Of a stretch of DNA of 64,000 bases, positions 34,774-47,600 are shown one piece after another. Numbering within the stretch: position 1 is the stretch's first letter; every line of letters starts with the position of its first letter. The notes beneath the pieces were generated by a model. It was not told the DNA's origin. It did not search any database and was given only the letters and a program-made list of their open reading frames with translations. Source of the DNA: Canna indica. Its lineage: Eukaryota > Streptophyta > Magnoliopsida > Zingiberales > Cannaceae. The translations under genes were made by a program, and so were the position numbers. Where the stretch lies: the NCBI GenBank assembly GCA_034359265.1, contig CP136890.1, positions 103,069,501-103,133,500 on the forward strand. The letters run 5' to 3'.

Positions 34774-35369
34774 CTTTGACTACATTTGTGAATTTCAATG
34801 TTATTATAAAGGGTATAGTCATATATGTGGGTTGGTCCTATCCCATTCAGCAACACATTATTAATATCGCACTTATAATCTCATTTAATCACAACAAGTC
34901 ACTGAAAATTTCGGCAGCATCTATTTTTAGTTCTCCAAGTACGCAAAACTTCTGAAGCGTACCGGAGAACAAAAGAGATGCAACCGATATTTCATTGACA
35001 TGTGTGATCAAATGAAATTAAATTTGCGATATTAATAATTGTGTTGCTAAACTGTCCAATAAGGGACAATTCGAGATTTATTATTTGAAAAATATAAATT
35101 TTATTGATATTATTTAGTAAAATATTAAGTAGAATACGCATTCCTCCATATCGAAATAAGTATTCAACTTAATATTACAACTAAATTTTATCAATAAAAT
35201 TTATAAAATCAAAAAATATTTCTCGAACGGGTCTAAGCTCTGGGTAGAAAATTATAAAAATATCAAATTGAGAAGTTTAAATAAAAAGTTCATTGTTGGG
35301 AGCAAGAAATTTAGTCCATCAAGACAAGATTAATGAATTCTAAATTTAATTATTCTAATTAATTATACT

Positions 35370-35554
35370 CTAATATAAGTTTAAATAATAATAATAATAT
35401 TAATTAGTAATATATTTAATAATAATAATATAGTATTTATAATAATAATAATTAGTAATAATTATAATATTAATTAGTAATAATAATTAAATAATAATAA
35501 TAATATAGTATTTACAATAATAATATTAATATAGTAATAATAATAATAAATAAT

Positions 35555-35590
<36 letters not shown>

Positions 35591-35670
35591 TAGTATTTAT
35601 AATAATAACAGTAATAATAATAATAATATAATATTTATAATAATAAATAATAATAATAATAATAATAATA

Positions 35671-35758
<88 letters not shown>

Positions 35759-36230
35759 GTAATAATAATAATATTAATTAGTGATAATAATTAAATAATA
35801 ATAATAATATTATTAATTCAGTTATACTAATAATAATAATAATAACAACAATAATAATAATAATATTAATTAGTGATAATAATTAAATAATAATAATAAT
35901 ATAGTATTTATAATAATAACAGTAATAATAATAATAAATAATAACAATAATAATAATAATAATAACAGTAATAATAATAATAATAACAGTAATAATAATT
36001 AATTAATTAGTTATATTAATAATAATAATAATAACAGTAATAATAATAATAATATTATAATTAAATAATAATAATAATATAGTATTTATTAATTAGTAAT
36101 AATTATTAAATAATAATATTAATAATATTAATAATTAATAATAATTAATAATAATTAATTCGATTATAAGAATAAATCTGTATTTATAATAATAATAATA
36201 ATAATATAATATAATATTTATTATAATTTA
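35370..36230. repeat. Long interrupted (AAT)n microsatellite
   Basis: About 860 bp consists mostly of aat/taa triplets interrupted by attagtaat, acagtaat and tagtattta. It lies inside the CACTA-type block. The ordered interruptions (atatagtatttataataataa recurring several times, split here) suggest higher-order duplication of triplet blocks rather than pure slippage. Confidence 0.9.
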
Positions 36231-36930
36231 ACAGTTAAATCATAATTTAAATCAGTTAAAACATAATTGTTAAAGCATAATCATAATTAGGAGTATTAAA
36301 ATCATAATTTAAACATATAAAGCATAACATAATTAGCAGTAACATGCAGTGTTTAAATCAGTTAATAATATAACATAACAGGCATAATATAACATAATCA
36401 TAATTAGCAGTATCTTAATTATACTAACTAAAGCATGACAGCATAGTTAAAAAAAAATTAAACAGCATAACTGATATTAAATCTAAAGATATATATGCAT
36501 AACATCAAATTTATACTAACTTGAGAATAAGAGCCGGATCTCGAGCTGGTTCGACGAGAAAAATTTACAGCAGCCGGTTGCTTCGTCGAGATGAAGAGGA
36601 AAGAAAAAAAAAAGTTAACTACGGATTCGTCGAGATGAAGAAGAAAAAAAAAAGAAAAAAAAAAAAGAAGGAGCAGCGACGGAAGAAGAAAGAAACAAGA
36701 AATTACCTGCTGATTCGACGACGGAAGAAATCGGCTAGCAGCAGCGACGACGGAAGAAATCGGACGAAGAAATCGGCAGCAGCGACGAGACGAAGGAGGA
36801 AGAAGAAGAAGTAGGCGCGCGGGAGGAAGAAATTTAGGGGGTGAATGTGAAATTTATAGGTAAAATTTATTATTAAAATAGTAAAAGAACTGTAGCAGCA
36901 GTTAAAAAAATTATATATATATATAATTTC

Positions 36931-37090
36931 GTACGGTTCTGCAGCTGAAAAGAAATTTCAGCTGCTTACCGTACGCTCACGGGTTGAAATTTTCAACCCG
37001 TGATGCATGCTTCGACGACCGCGCGTTCGCGCGGGAAAACATTTCGACGCAGCTGGCGTCGAAATGTTTCGACGCCACCTGCGTCGAAAT
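36931..37090. repeat. Run of consecutive palindromes at the CACTA/BAHD border
   Basis: In order: cgtacggttctgcagctgaa with its partner ttcagctgcttaccgtacg; cacgggttgaaa-t-tttcaacccgtg (perfect, 12-bp arms, about 36977-37001); cgcgcgttcgcgcg; catttcgacgc / gcgtcgaaatg (11-bp arms); and tttcgacgc / gcgtcgaaa. The last two share the gcgtcgaaat word. Such subterminal direct and inverted words are typical of CACTA ends, where the TnpA-type protein binds. Confidence 0.75.
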
Positions 37091-37919
37091 GGTGGCGGCT
37101 TTGCAGTGGGCATTAGATTCAGTCACACAGTGTTCGACGGCCTCGGCGCCGCCCAGTTCATCAAGCTCGGCGCCGCCCAGTTCATCAAGCCCGTCGCCGA
37201 GCTGGCGCGCGGCCACGCTCGGCCAGGCGTCGATCCCGTGTGGTGCCGCGACGCCATCCCCACCCCGACCATGGTCCCACGCGGCCACCCGCCCACCTTC
37301 GCCGCCTTGCACTTCGAGACCGCCGTATTCGACGTCTCCGCCGACCGCATCAACCTCGTCAAAAACCTCTTCTCTACCGAGACCGACCAGAAGTGCTCCA
37401 CCTTCGACGTCGTCATCGCTATTGTGTGGCAATGCCGGACGCGCGCCATTGGCCTCCCACCCGCCACCTGCTTCCGCAGCTGCTGCCGCAAGAGGGCTTC
37501 TACGGCAACTGCGTGTACCCGATAGGGATCAAGGCGAGCCGCGAGAGGATCGGCGGCGCGTCGCTGGTGAAAGTGATCGAGATGATACGGGACGCGAAGG
37601 AGAGGATGTCGGGCGCGTTCTTGAGTTGGGTGATGGGGGATTCGGGGGAGGGTCCGTACTTGGTGCCGCTGGATTACGGGACGATGATTGTGTCGGATTG
37701 GAGCAGGGTGGGCTTCGAGGAGGTCAACTACGGATGGGGAGAACCGATGCACGTGGCGCCGCCGCGCCGCTGAACGATGAGAGTAACTTGGTTCCTTCGT
37801 GCATCTACCTGCAGCCGTCGAAGCCCAAGCTGGGGATAAGATTGATGACGCGCTGCGTGGAAAAGCAGCATCTGCCTGCCTTCACTGCGGAGATGAGCGG
37901 ATTTCTACTCCATATATAA
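37091..37919 (+). pseudogene. BAHD acyltransferase exon 2, broken copy 2
   Basis: It is close to the 33008-33856 exon from gtggcggc onward but lacks its acceptor and first ~16 bases. The catalytic HTVFDG is kept. Lesions: an in-frame 24-bp duplication giving LGAAQFIK twice; a 37-bp deletion after ctcccacccgcc (the parent has cccgcc at both ends of the lost segment), which shifts the frame; and about 8 extra bases (ccgcgccg-like) after gtggcgcc, a second shift. No exon 1 exists upstream. The 3' end (ACTGCGGAGATGAGC...) and flank still match the parent gene. It is not expected to make an enzyme. Confidence 0.9.
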
Positions 37920-38732
37920 TTAGTAATCAATAAGTTAAGGACGTTCATTTTCCAAGCATCTCATGTGTGCACTGTTGCTTTGAATAGATCGAGCATTACA
38001 GAAAGGAGGAACAAGTTTCTTCCTCGTCCTCTATCGCTAGGTTTAGGTTGATCTTGTACTATTTGGTCTGAGTTTCTTCTCGTTTGCCACCAGATGTTAC
38101 GTGGTGGAAGCTCTTCATGGTAGATATCTTTTATATCATATAAAATAAACATACCTGCAATTTTAACTCTCTGCAACCTACCCACTGGACATAACTGAGC
38201 TGTGAGAGAGAAGAGATTATTTTGGAAGATGCACGAATTATAGGGCAAAGGAGCAACGGAGCAGAAAGAGGGGGAAGAAGACGATGAAGAGATGGACGCA
38301 TGGCTGCGCTGCACTGCACTAACGAGGCACAAGTGAGAGTGAAGATAAAAATGGGTCCGGTTTTTCGCAGGTGAACTTACCGCCTACAGAAAGAGGGTAA
38401 AGAGGCCCCAAAAAAATTTCAAGCGGTGGAAATCGTCCAAAATCGGCCACGGTGAATATTCTTATTTTCACTTGCGGTGACGGTACTTCTCGTAACGTGT
38501 AAGTATAATGAATGTGCCACGTCACCAACTGCACATGTGGCGGCTTCGCAGTGGGCATTATATTAAATAGGTCCGATTTTTCTAAGGTGAACTTACCGCC
38601 TACAGTAAGAGAGTAAAGAGGCCCCCAAAAAAATTTAATCGGCCGAAATCATCCAAAATCGGCCACGGTTAATATTCTTATTTTCATTTGCGGTGACGGT
38701 ACTTCTTGTGACGTGTATATTGAATGTGCCAG
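37920..38732. repeat. Duplicated BAHD 3' flank and two 216-bp units
   Basis: 37920-38190 matches the 3' flank of the intact gene and of copy 3 (gatcgagcattac, gctaggtttaggttgatctt). About 38200-38352 matches 31818-31972 of the BAHD intron (ttttggaagatgcacgaatt, gatggacgcatggctgcgct). Two array units follow, at 38353 and 38569, again 216 bp apart. In the first the acceptor copy is changed from tgccag to tgccac. This proves that an intron-exon-flank segment was duplicated as one piece. Confidence 0.85.
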
Positions 38733-39117
38733 GTCACAAACTTCGCATGCGGCGGCTTCGCAGTGGGCATTAGATTGTGTCACACAGTGTTCGACGGCCT
38801 CGGCGCCGCCCAGTTCCTTAAGGCCGTCGCCGAGCTGGCGCGCAGCCACGCACGGCTCATCGTCGACCCCGTGTGGTGCCGCGACGCCATCCCCACCCCG
38901 CGGCCACCCGCCCTCCCTCGCCGTCTTCCACTTCGAGACGATGAACTACGGCTGGGGAGAACCGATACAGGTGGCGCCGCTGAACGATGAGTGCAACTTC
39001 GTTGCTTCGAGCATCTACCTGCAGCCGTCGAAGCCCACGCATGGGATGCGATTGATGACGCGCTGCGTTGAAAAGCAGCATCTGTCGGCTTTCACTGACC
39101 AGGTTTCTACTCTCTAA
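38733..39117 (+). pseudogene. BAHD acyltransferase exon 2, broken copy 3
   Basis: It begins at an intact acceptor (gtgccag|gtcacaaac) and keeps [13 protein letters not shown] deletion just after ATCCCCACCCCG shifts the frame, and about 0.45 kb of the centre is lost: cacttcgag joins directly to the segment coding NYGWGEP. The tail is again recognisable (LNDECNF, YLQPSKP, RCVEKQH) and ends with an altered stop region. The catalytic core between HxxxD and NYGWG is gone. No exon 1 is present. The 3' flank at 39118-39360 is the third copy of the BAHD flank. Confidence 0.9.
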
Positions 39118-39843
39118 TTAGTAAATTAGTAATCAATAAGTTCACGTTCATTTTCCAATATGAAATGTATGTATAATGTATGCACTGTTGCCTTTATTCG
39201 ATCGTGCATTAAGGAAAGGAGGAGAAGAACAAGCCTGTCGTCCTCCATCGCTAGGTTTAGGTATAGGTTGATCTTGTACTATTTGGTCTAAGTTTCTTCT
39301 CGTTTGCCACAAAATGTTACGTGGTGGATGCTCTGCATCGTAGACATTTATTTTATTGCGAATTGAATTTAAATTAGATTGCTTGTTCTTTTTAGTCAAA
39401 TTATTTAAACCTTTTACTTAAAAAGTTGAATTAAATTGCGGGATTAATTGATTTTTTTTTCTAAAAATTTTAGGTGATATTAATAAATCCAAAATATTTC
39501 AATCAACTTGAAAAAAAATCTAAAATCAATGCGGAGCATCATCTCATTTGCATTCGGTGCATACGATAAGATATATCATGTGGAAATTAAGGAGTAAAAA
39601 AGCATCTCATGATGAGACAACATGCATGGAAGACTTGAAATAGATCCTAAGCACTTGAATTCAACAAAATTGACTACCCAGCGTGCCAATAACAGCACAG
39701 CATTCAGATCAATAACAAATATTGCCGGGGTTTTACTTTTACACCCCAGAAAAATTGGATCAGTATTAGCAATACAAAATGTTGCTTGGGTAGATATGGG
39801 GGTTATTACAAATTGGGAACACCTTCTGCATCTGGAAAAGCAA
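39118..39843. other. Intergenic: BAHD-type flank, then PGR 3' UTR
   Basis: Up to about 39350 this is the third copy of the BAHD 3' flank. The remainder is AT-rich and includes the presumed 3' UTR of the minus-strand gene ending at 39844. No gene is seen. Confidence 0.5.
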
Positions 39844-42800
39844 TCAGAAAATGTACAAGCACGCCATAGAAGTGAGCAATGTGGTCAACGTCACTGACAC
39901 TGCATTAACAGCATTGTTGTCCAGTACGTCCATTCCTGAAATCCGGATGACAGTTGGCGCACGTCTGCCGACCACCTTCCACCACAAAACCAAGATTAAT
40001 TCCACATATTAGAAACATAAGAACATTCAATTTACTTATTTAGCAAAGACTTGAACAAAAGTATGCATCCTTTGTATTTCAGCAAGCACACTCCATATCT
40101 GGACAAACTGTTTTCACCAAGTACTTAGAACTGAATTTGCTTCCATTAGCAGATGCGTATTTATTCAAAGAAAGAAGACGCTCAAAGATTTAAAAATGCA
40201 TGTAATGTGTAACCTTTTTACGTAATGTGCAATATCCGCTGAACTGAATAGTTGCACCCAAAAATGAATCAATCAGACTTCCACCAAGACCAGCCGTTGC
40301 AGCAATTGGTATTACCCACAGTTGCTTGGACGCTACATCAGCATCACAGTCAGTTGCTGTAAGCAATCCACTGATGACAGAAGTAAGCCCAATGACAAAG
40401 CCAGCTGCTGCAGCTGCCAGAAGCCCCTCCACACTAACTGCACCATTTGTTCCTTTTCGGACTTGCTGACCACATAAACAAAAAGATGATGAGTGCTTTT
40501 AGGGCTGAGAAACTTTATAAAGTACAAATCTGTAGCGTATCCTATTAAAGATTATCATGACATAATTGTATTGGTTGTGTAATTAGGTAATGAAAACTAG
40601 TCAATAGATGCATCAATATAGAGCAGTAAATATTGAACCTACCATGAAACAAGAACTATTAGCAGGTTTCACAGATTTTCATATAGTATTTTACGTTGCA
40701 AAACTTTTGGACCTCTCTCGACAGGACAAGCGTTTAAAAGACATAACAATAATTCACTTTTCTTCCATGGCAGGTTGTAAACCAAGTTGCATCACCTAAT
40801 AAGTATGCAGATTGGTCATCTCTGAAACTCTGATACATTAGACTTGAGCATCAGCTATTCAAAGTGATGAATCCAAAAGAGGAAACAACCACCCGAAAAA
40901 GTGTAAAAAACAAAAACTCCATTTATAACTTTGGTTTAAATGTTAATTAAGTTCATGAATATGGCACACCAATCTTTTCAGAAGATACTGTCTTGTTGAA
41001 TATTTCAAGGATGGCTGTGAATTTAGGAGCAACTTATACTGAGGTCGAAACAGATTCCTTAATAATGTGCAATTGAATTAAGGACTCCCTCCATATCATT
41101 TCCTCTTTTAGTTCATTCCAGATCTCTCAGATCTATAGAGAGAGAAATAATTGCCAACTAGCTAGCTAATAAGGCTAGATGTCATTCAGGGAATATTTGT
41201 TGGCTTAAGAGCTCGTTTGGTTGGCAAGATATGATGTGAAAAGATCTACTTCATGGGAAGTATGATTTTTCATCTTGTTTGGTTGGCATGGAATGATGTG
41301 GAAGAAATGTAGGATTTTACTGTCTTGTTTGATTGGCAGGAAATGGGAGAAATGTAGGAAGTAACTTACTTAAGCCCCTCTACGTAAGTTGCACTTCCTA
41401 CGTTTATTTTTATATAAAAATACATTTTTACCCCCTAGGTAAAATACATTTTTATATAAAAGGTTTTTCATGATAATACGTATTATAATTTATATTAGTT
41501 TGTATAATGTTATTTATTCATACACTTTTTATTATATAAGATATAATGTATGCTTTTATAATATGATAATTTATAATAGTTGATATAATATTACTTATTT
41601 TATATTTGTTTATTATAAAATATGGCATATCTTTTATAATATTGTAATTTATAATAGTTGCTATAATATTATTTTTTTAAAAAAAACTTTATCATACAAA
41701 ATATACTGTGTCATTTCATAATTGTATATGGATTAGAATAATTTTTAAAATGTAAAGTTTTAATTTATCTATGTTACAAATTAGGAGTATATTGGTCATC
41801 TAATGTCTACTTCTTGGGAAGTACCCACATCTTGTGGGAAGTTAATTTATGAAAAGTTGTTGTTCCAATGAATTAACACTTTCTTAATACTTTGTAGGAA
41901 ATACAGGTGGAAAGATAATTCATCGAAACAACAACTTTTTATACAAAGTTACTTCCCATGCCAACCAAACAAGACTTAGGTCTTGACCTATAGATCTCAA
42001 CAAGTACTAGCTAATGATGCATTGGGTCCTCCTTAAGCTTCTCTTTGCTTTCAATAAAGTTTTAGCTTTTCTTGGTAAAAGAAAAAAAATCATCAACAGT
42101 AGCTTCCTTGTCATAAGAGTTTGCTGCCCCTGATTAATTTGCATCTATGCGTGGAAGAGCTCTATTGTTCATGTAATCATGTTGCTTTATAAAATTTGGG
42201 ATGGACTTGATAGCACCACAACTTTGAAATATGTCATATCACTGAACTATCAGCAAATCTTTCAGCTTTTCTTAATGAAACTAAACTAAACTACAATGCT
42301 CTGGCACATTTATCAATGGTTCAGAAAAAGACTACTAGCTCGATTTAATTAAATGTACAATTTTGAGAAGAAACAAACCCTTAGATAGTTAAACATGTAT
42401 ATGTCGAGACAGAAACATTTTAAGCCTGATGGATAAACTAGACCTTAATAATAATAAAGCATGAACCATATGTCCTTTCATTCTCCACAATTTGAGATGA
42501 AGTATATACTTGAACTAATGCAGAATAAGAAACTTCTCATAGGAACAATCTGATCAAACTATTATCTCAAAACAATATGTACCTTGAATGTCGTAATTAG
42601 TCTAGGTTGAGCTTTGCTTAGCATTCCAATTTCAGATGACCAAGTGTCTCCATTGCAGCAGGCATAATGTCCAACAATGCCACCAATAAGACCAGTGAGA
42701 AGCTTTGACTTTTTAGTGTCCAAGCATGTATCTTCTCCACCAGTCATCATTACAAATGTTACCACTAAAATGGTTGCAAGCCCACTATTAGCCAATACTT

Positions 42801-43931
42801 GTATCCTGATAACATATGACCATTGTCACTTTCTGCTATGACATAGGACATAATGTTGAACTAAGAAAACATATACTTACTACCAATTATAAAATATATG
42901 AACCATTTTCATAAGCTCTTAAAATGTCATGAAGTCGGTGTTGGGATCATGATGCAAATGATTGGTCCTAAAAGCTCAAGCTATTAGGAAAGACAGCCAA
43001 ATTTAAATTCTCAATCAACCATGAATTCAGTGTTAGGCATCCGTCTATTATCTAATTTGGTGCAATATACATGGAAGTTCACAGTCAACCATGAGCATAT
43101 TGGTGCATTCTTTCCAGTTTGAGAAATACTTAAATTCGTAGACATTGATCAAAATTAACTACAGTAATTGACATGCACATATAAATACAGCCTTTCCTCC
43201 AACATGATAGAATACTATGATTAATAGACAAATATCATTAATTATGTACAAGGGCATGATTCTCCAATACAAACCTAGCTTATTGTATGTTGATCAAGAA
43301 GTTGGTCTCCTCGTTCTAGAACACCACATTCACGGACATGAAGCTACTAGAATGAAGACTAGGTTACTAATAGCCATGAAGGAGGATAAGATTTAGAAAA
43401 AAAGACCTGGCACAGTACTTGACTACTTGTAAGATTTAGAAGGAGGACAAATATCTTCAGGGACACTATATTAATTTCTAGTTCTCTAGGCTTTAAATTT
43501 TCGAATTAAATTCAGAAAAAAGACCTGGGACAGTACTTGTAAGATTTAGAAGGATAAGCACGGAGGGAAAAGGAGAAGAAATCTCACCAATTACGCTGCC
43601 CACCTTCCTTGAAATCCACATCGACGCTCCGTTTCTTCTCCTGGCCCATCTTGGTGAGCTTCGACGAGGTGAAGAAGAAGACGAGCAGGAGCGCGCCGAA
43701 TCTGGAAAGAGGAAACGGAGTCCACAGCAAGTCCCTCGAAGTCAAACAACGACTCGAATACACGAGAAGGAGGATCGTTGAAAACCTGTAGCCGGCAGCT
43801 ATGTGGATGGCCATCACCAGGAACCCCGCGATCGCCCCCGATCGATCGAGCGATTTGTGTCGATTCGCTCTCCACGCGATCGCCAGCGACAGCACCACGG
43901 CCACCCCCGACCGAATCAGCAGCCCTTCCAT
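39844..43931 (-). CDS. PGR: TMEM19/PGR-type integral membrane protein (DUF92)
   Basis: Five exons on the minus strand: 43786-43931, 43588-43701, 42583-42805, 40214-40465, 39844-39975. Total 867 nt, 288 aa. Diagnostic blocks: [90 protein letters not shown] and DVLDNNAVN near the C-terminus. These are shared with animal TMEM19 and Arabidopsis PGR (family knowledge). The plastid phytyl-phosphate kinase VTE6 is a related DUF92 member, but no transit peptide is visible here, so the PGR branch is preferred. About six hydrophobic segments. The biochemical activity of PGR is not settled. The intron between exons 3 and 4 holds a Tourist-like element. Confidence 0.9.
41208..41975. mobile_element. Tourist-like (Harbinger) element with reiterated ends
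   Basis: The left end agagctcgtttggttggca and right end tgccaaccaaacaagac are inverted copies, flanked by tta on both sides (41205-41207 and 41976-41978), as Harbinger/Tourist elements are. The left end is repeated twice more just inside (cttgtttggttggcatgg, cttgtttgattggcagg), so it looks like nested or tandemly multiplied termini. No transposase is present. It lies in a PGR intron. Confidence 0.75.
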
Positions 43932-44648
43932 GATGCGCAGAGGAGAAGAGGAGAATTAGGGCTGCCGAGTCGCGATAGCTGGTAGTACGATCCCGGTGAG
44001 AGGTAATGGATGAGATATTATTTATTCCCGCCCGGCACATACATTTTCCAACAAGTGAAGTGAAGGATGGAAATGGAATTACCTTAACTTTGCCGTTAGT
44101 TTGTTGGAGAAGTGAACGATGGGTTGTTAATTCGTTTCATTTCAAGGAAGGGAAAATACCTGTACTTCTTGATAAGTGAACGATGGAACAAAAGCTTAAT
44201 TCTTGGTAATAAAAGATAATGCACCAAAACAGAAGAATTAGGAAACCCTCACTTCATAATTTCTCAGGGCAAAAAGGAGAACGTATTTTATCTCCTTGTC
44301 AAATTCATTTCTTTCACTCTCACAAACTTGTATATAGTGTGGTGGTGTTACATTGTTAGATCAGAGGAATCAAATCGACCAGCCCACATTTAGGCAACAA
44401 ATAAATAGCAGAACAAAGCATCTGATGATACAACACCACATGGTTAGAGAGCAGAGTATCTATTTTAATTTTAGCAATATTTTGTCCAAAAAGTCAGATG
44501 ATTACAACTAGTCCCATGTCATTGAAAACTACACTACTCTTTCCCATTCTACACCGTATCCCCCTCCCCCCTACTGAATGCACCTAGTGATGTGATGTCG
44601 AGCATGCACAGTGACAATGTAGCTTCTTCATCGTTTCTGATGAACAAG
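43932..44648. other. PGR promoter/leader and LEUNIG 3' UTR
   Basis: Both flanking genes are on the minus strand. The part next to 43932 is the PGR leader and promoter, and the part next to 44649 is the LEUNIG 3' UTR. No separate gene is seen. Confidence 0.55.
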
Positions 44649-47600
44649 CTACTTCCAGAGCTTGACGCACTTATCATGACTCGCAGATGCTATCACTCCA
44701 GTTACATTTGATGCTGCCAAAGCTGCAATTAAGCCGTCATGTGCAGGAAGAGTCATTGTCTTGTTATCCTTCATGTCCCAGAGCTCTAGAGACTGCACAG
44801 AGTTGACCAATTCAGTTGATAGTCATTTAATTGATTCCAGCGCAGCAAAATTACAAACTATCAACAAAATAGCATATACTACATGAACCTGGACCTTGTT
44901 ATGATTTCACACTCAAGCAATACAAGAACTATTTTTTAAAAAATCTTCCCTACTGAAGTGTATACATATACATATCTATTAGAAAGGAAAATAAAATAAT
45001 ATACACAATCATCTCCTCATACCGTAATTAGTAATAGGACTAATTAACTCACTGTGCTACTTTGATGGTAGTATGGTTAAAACTCATAACTGAATTCTGC
45101 AAGTGTTAAGCAGAGAGCTTACCTGGTAACAACCAATCACGAGTAACGATGAATAATTAGGGTGGAAGACACATGAGTGAAACTTGCTTCCATTACAACT
45201 CATTTCATGCACACATTCTGCTTCACTCCCCAAACCAAGTGACCAAACTCTAACTGAATCCTCACTAACAGAAGCTAGACGATCACCTGAAGAATTCCAG
45301 CAGATGGAATCAACATGTTTTGTATGACCCTGCAGTTGAACAGTGATGTCAAATTGTCAATGAAATAGGATGATCCTCACATTACATATAGAAAAGTCAT
45401 CATTGATAACAGAAGCTACTGATCTGGCTGTTGGATGATCAGATAAATAAGAAACCAAAAAGCTCAATCTGACATTCGAGAATGCTTGAGGTTCTCAATA
45501 AGATAACCAACCTGTAGTGAATGCCTGCGTACTTGTGTCTCAACGTCTAGTATGAATATAGTGTTCTCTGCGGCTGCAGCAAGATATCTACCCTGGCGTG
45601 GTTGAAACCTCATTTGTGTAGTTCCACCCTGCATGTATAAAGAAAACATAAGTAGCCAGCAGCGGAACCTTTGCATTGAGATGAACACGAGTCAACCCAG
45701 TCATATTTTGTTGAATATTTCAATAAAAGAGGTCTCACAGTAATAGTTTAAGAGGAAAAAGAAAAGAATGAGTCATTTCATACCTTATTAAAAACTCTGG
45801 CACAGTTACCATTATTTATACTCCAGAAACGCATTTCACCGTCACCATCACAGGAGCAGATGAGGTCCTCTTTACTTGGGTGAAAGTCCAAAGACATTAC
45901 AGATGCAGAATGACCCGTAAATGTACGAAGTGAATAGCCTGGCTGTACATTGGAAATCATGTAACCAAACAACTTGTCAAGTGGTAGAATGAAATCTTTC
46001 AATAAGCTGGCATGACAGCAAGATTACCACATTATATATGATGATTAATAAATCATAAACACTGTTTGCCTTTTGGAATTTTGTGCATTCCATTGTTTTC
46101 TGAGTTGTAATTCTTGAGTTGACTCAGGTTCTACTACTTGTACAGCAAAAAAATAAAAGCAATGTGATACCCTTAGGGCTTGTTTGCTTCATAGAATGAA
46201 GGGATAGGATAAAAGATAACTTTTAATCAATTGTTTGTTTAGAAGAAAATAGGATTATAAGAATATACTATTAATATTATATCCGGTGAAAAACTGTTTT
46301 AAAAAATCCAGTCCAACACTACCTCTCATTTGTTATCCTATCCAATCCTATCCACCGAAGCAAACAAAGCATTAGGTGAGACAAAAGCCAATCCCAACAT
46401 AGCCGGGTGCACTGATAAGAGCATGCCAAGAAACCCTCAGCGTGGAATAAGACAGTTCCAATGACTAGGCAGATGGTTACAGTTACTGGTAAATTACATA
46501 AACAATCCATATGTTCACTTAACTTGATTGTAAATAACTATTTATAGTAATTTGTTCAATATAACACCTAAAAGGCAACAATTAGCATGATTCTTCCAAG
46601 TATAACAATGACCTTTTGTATAATCAGCTCTAAATAGGGCCCACTACCCCAATAACTTCTACATAGTGCGGTAGAAACATGAACTGAATATTCCTCAAGT
46701 CCATGTTCATATTACTATGGGAAACTGGAGTATTTATTAAGATCCACATATTTTTGTAATATCTAGAGAAAGAACTGCATGAAATATTCTCCTTCGAGTG
46801 ATGTGAAAAGGTAACTCCATACATTGAAGAAATGGATGCAAGCAAAATATCATCCATAATAATAAAACATTTCATGAGGAAAGATATTGCAGTAGATTGT
46901 AAAAATAGTAGAACTCTTATACTAACATTATCAGCATCCCATACTCTCACTGTCTTGTCGAATGATGATGTAGCTAGACGTGGCATACTTGGACTAAATC
47001 GAACATCAGTAATCAGCAACGAGTGTTCCTCTAATGTAGATTTGAGCTTTAAAGTGTCAGCATGCCACAAAACAGCCTGCAAGATTAATCAATTATACCT
47101 AGAATTAACTTATCAAGTATGTTGTTAGGCAAAAGGTGAAGGAGCTAGTTCCTAATGAGTGACAAATGATTGCGGAGATATCAAATTGCTTTTGACCTTT
47201 TTATCATGGCCTCCAGTTGCAAGGAGTTTTCCATCAGATGAGAAGTGACAACAAACCACTTTATTTGTACTTGCTCTAGCTGCTGCAATCTCATTAAAGG
47301 GTAATCCTGGTAGAGCAATTACTGCTATCAGATACAGAACACAGCCAAAGATTGCTTGAGTTTTCTTATTCTTAATTTTTCCAATGTGAGAGACAGGAAG
47401 AGTAAATAACCAGACAAAAATGATGCAGCACCTTTTGCAGCATCCATAGAGCGACCAACTACGTCTCTTGGGTCTGTATCATCATGAGATAAAAATGACT
47501 CTACATTATCATCCAAAGATGCATCCTCAACGAAGCGATCCATGTCAGCCTACAAGACGACTTTGTCATTCTACTATTAAAATAGCACTAATAAGAGATC

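Larger units (their letters stand above)
33971..37090 (-). mobile_element. CACTA (En/Spm)-type transposon remnant
   Basis: The left end cattacaaaacatcgttgtaa resembles a mutated CACTACAA... terminus and is followed by gacg-rich subterminal words and hairpins: tatgcttagcatattgacg / cgtcaatatgctaagcata, 19-bp perfect arms near 34190-34240. On the minus strand, 34773-34561 encodes a CACTA transposase-associated N-terminus. The right part has an (AAT)n tract, CGTCGCTGCTG-type repeats and a series of palindromes at 36931-37090. A canonical TAGTG right terminus was not found; homology to BAHD resumes at 37091. The block therefore separates BAHD copy 1 from copy 2, either as an insertion with a deleted end or by later recombination. 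Confidence 0.6.

Noticed and set aside
36521..36814. Lys/Arg-rich 97-codon open frame
   Set aside because: It arises from GAAGAAG-type low complexity and CGACGA repeats inside the CACTA-type block; no homology-like content.
36984..37919. 311-codon open frame over BAHD copy 2
   Set aside because: It reads partly in the wrong frame (Ser/Pro/Arg-rich shadow) and stays open only because of the deletion and insertion; the correct frame is broken twice.
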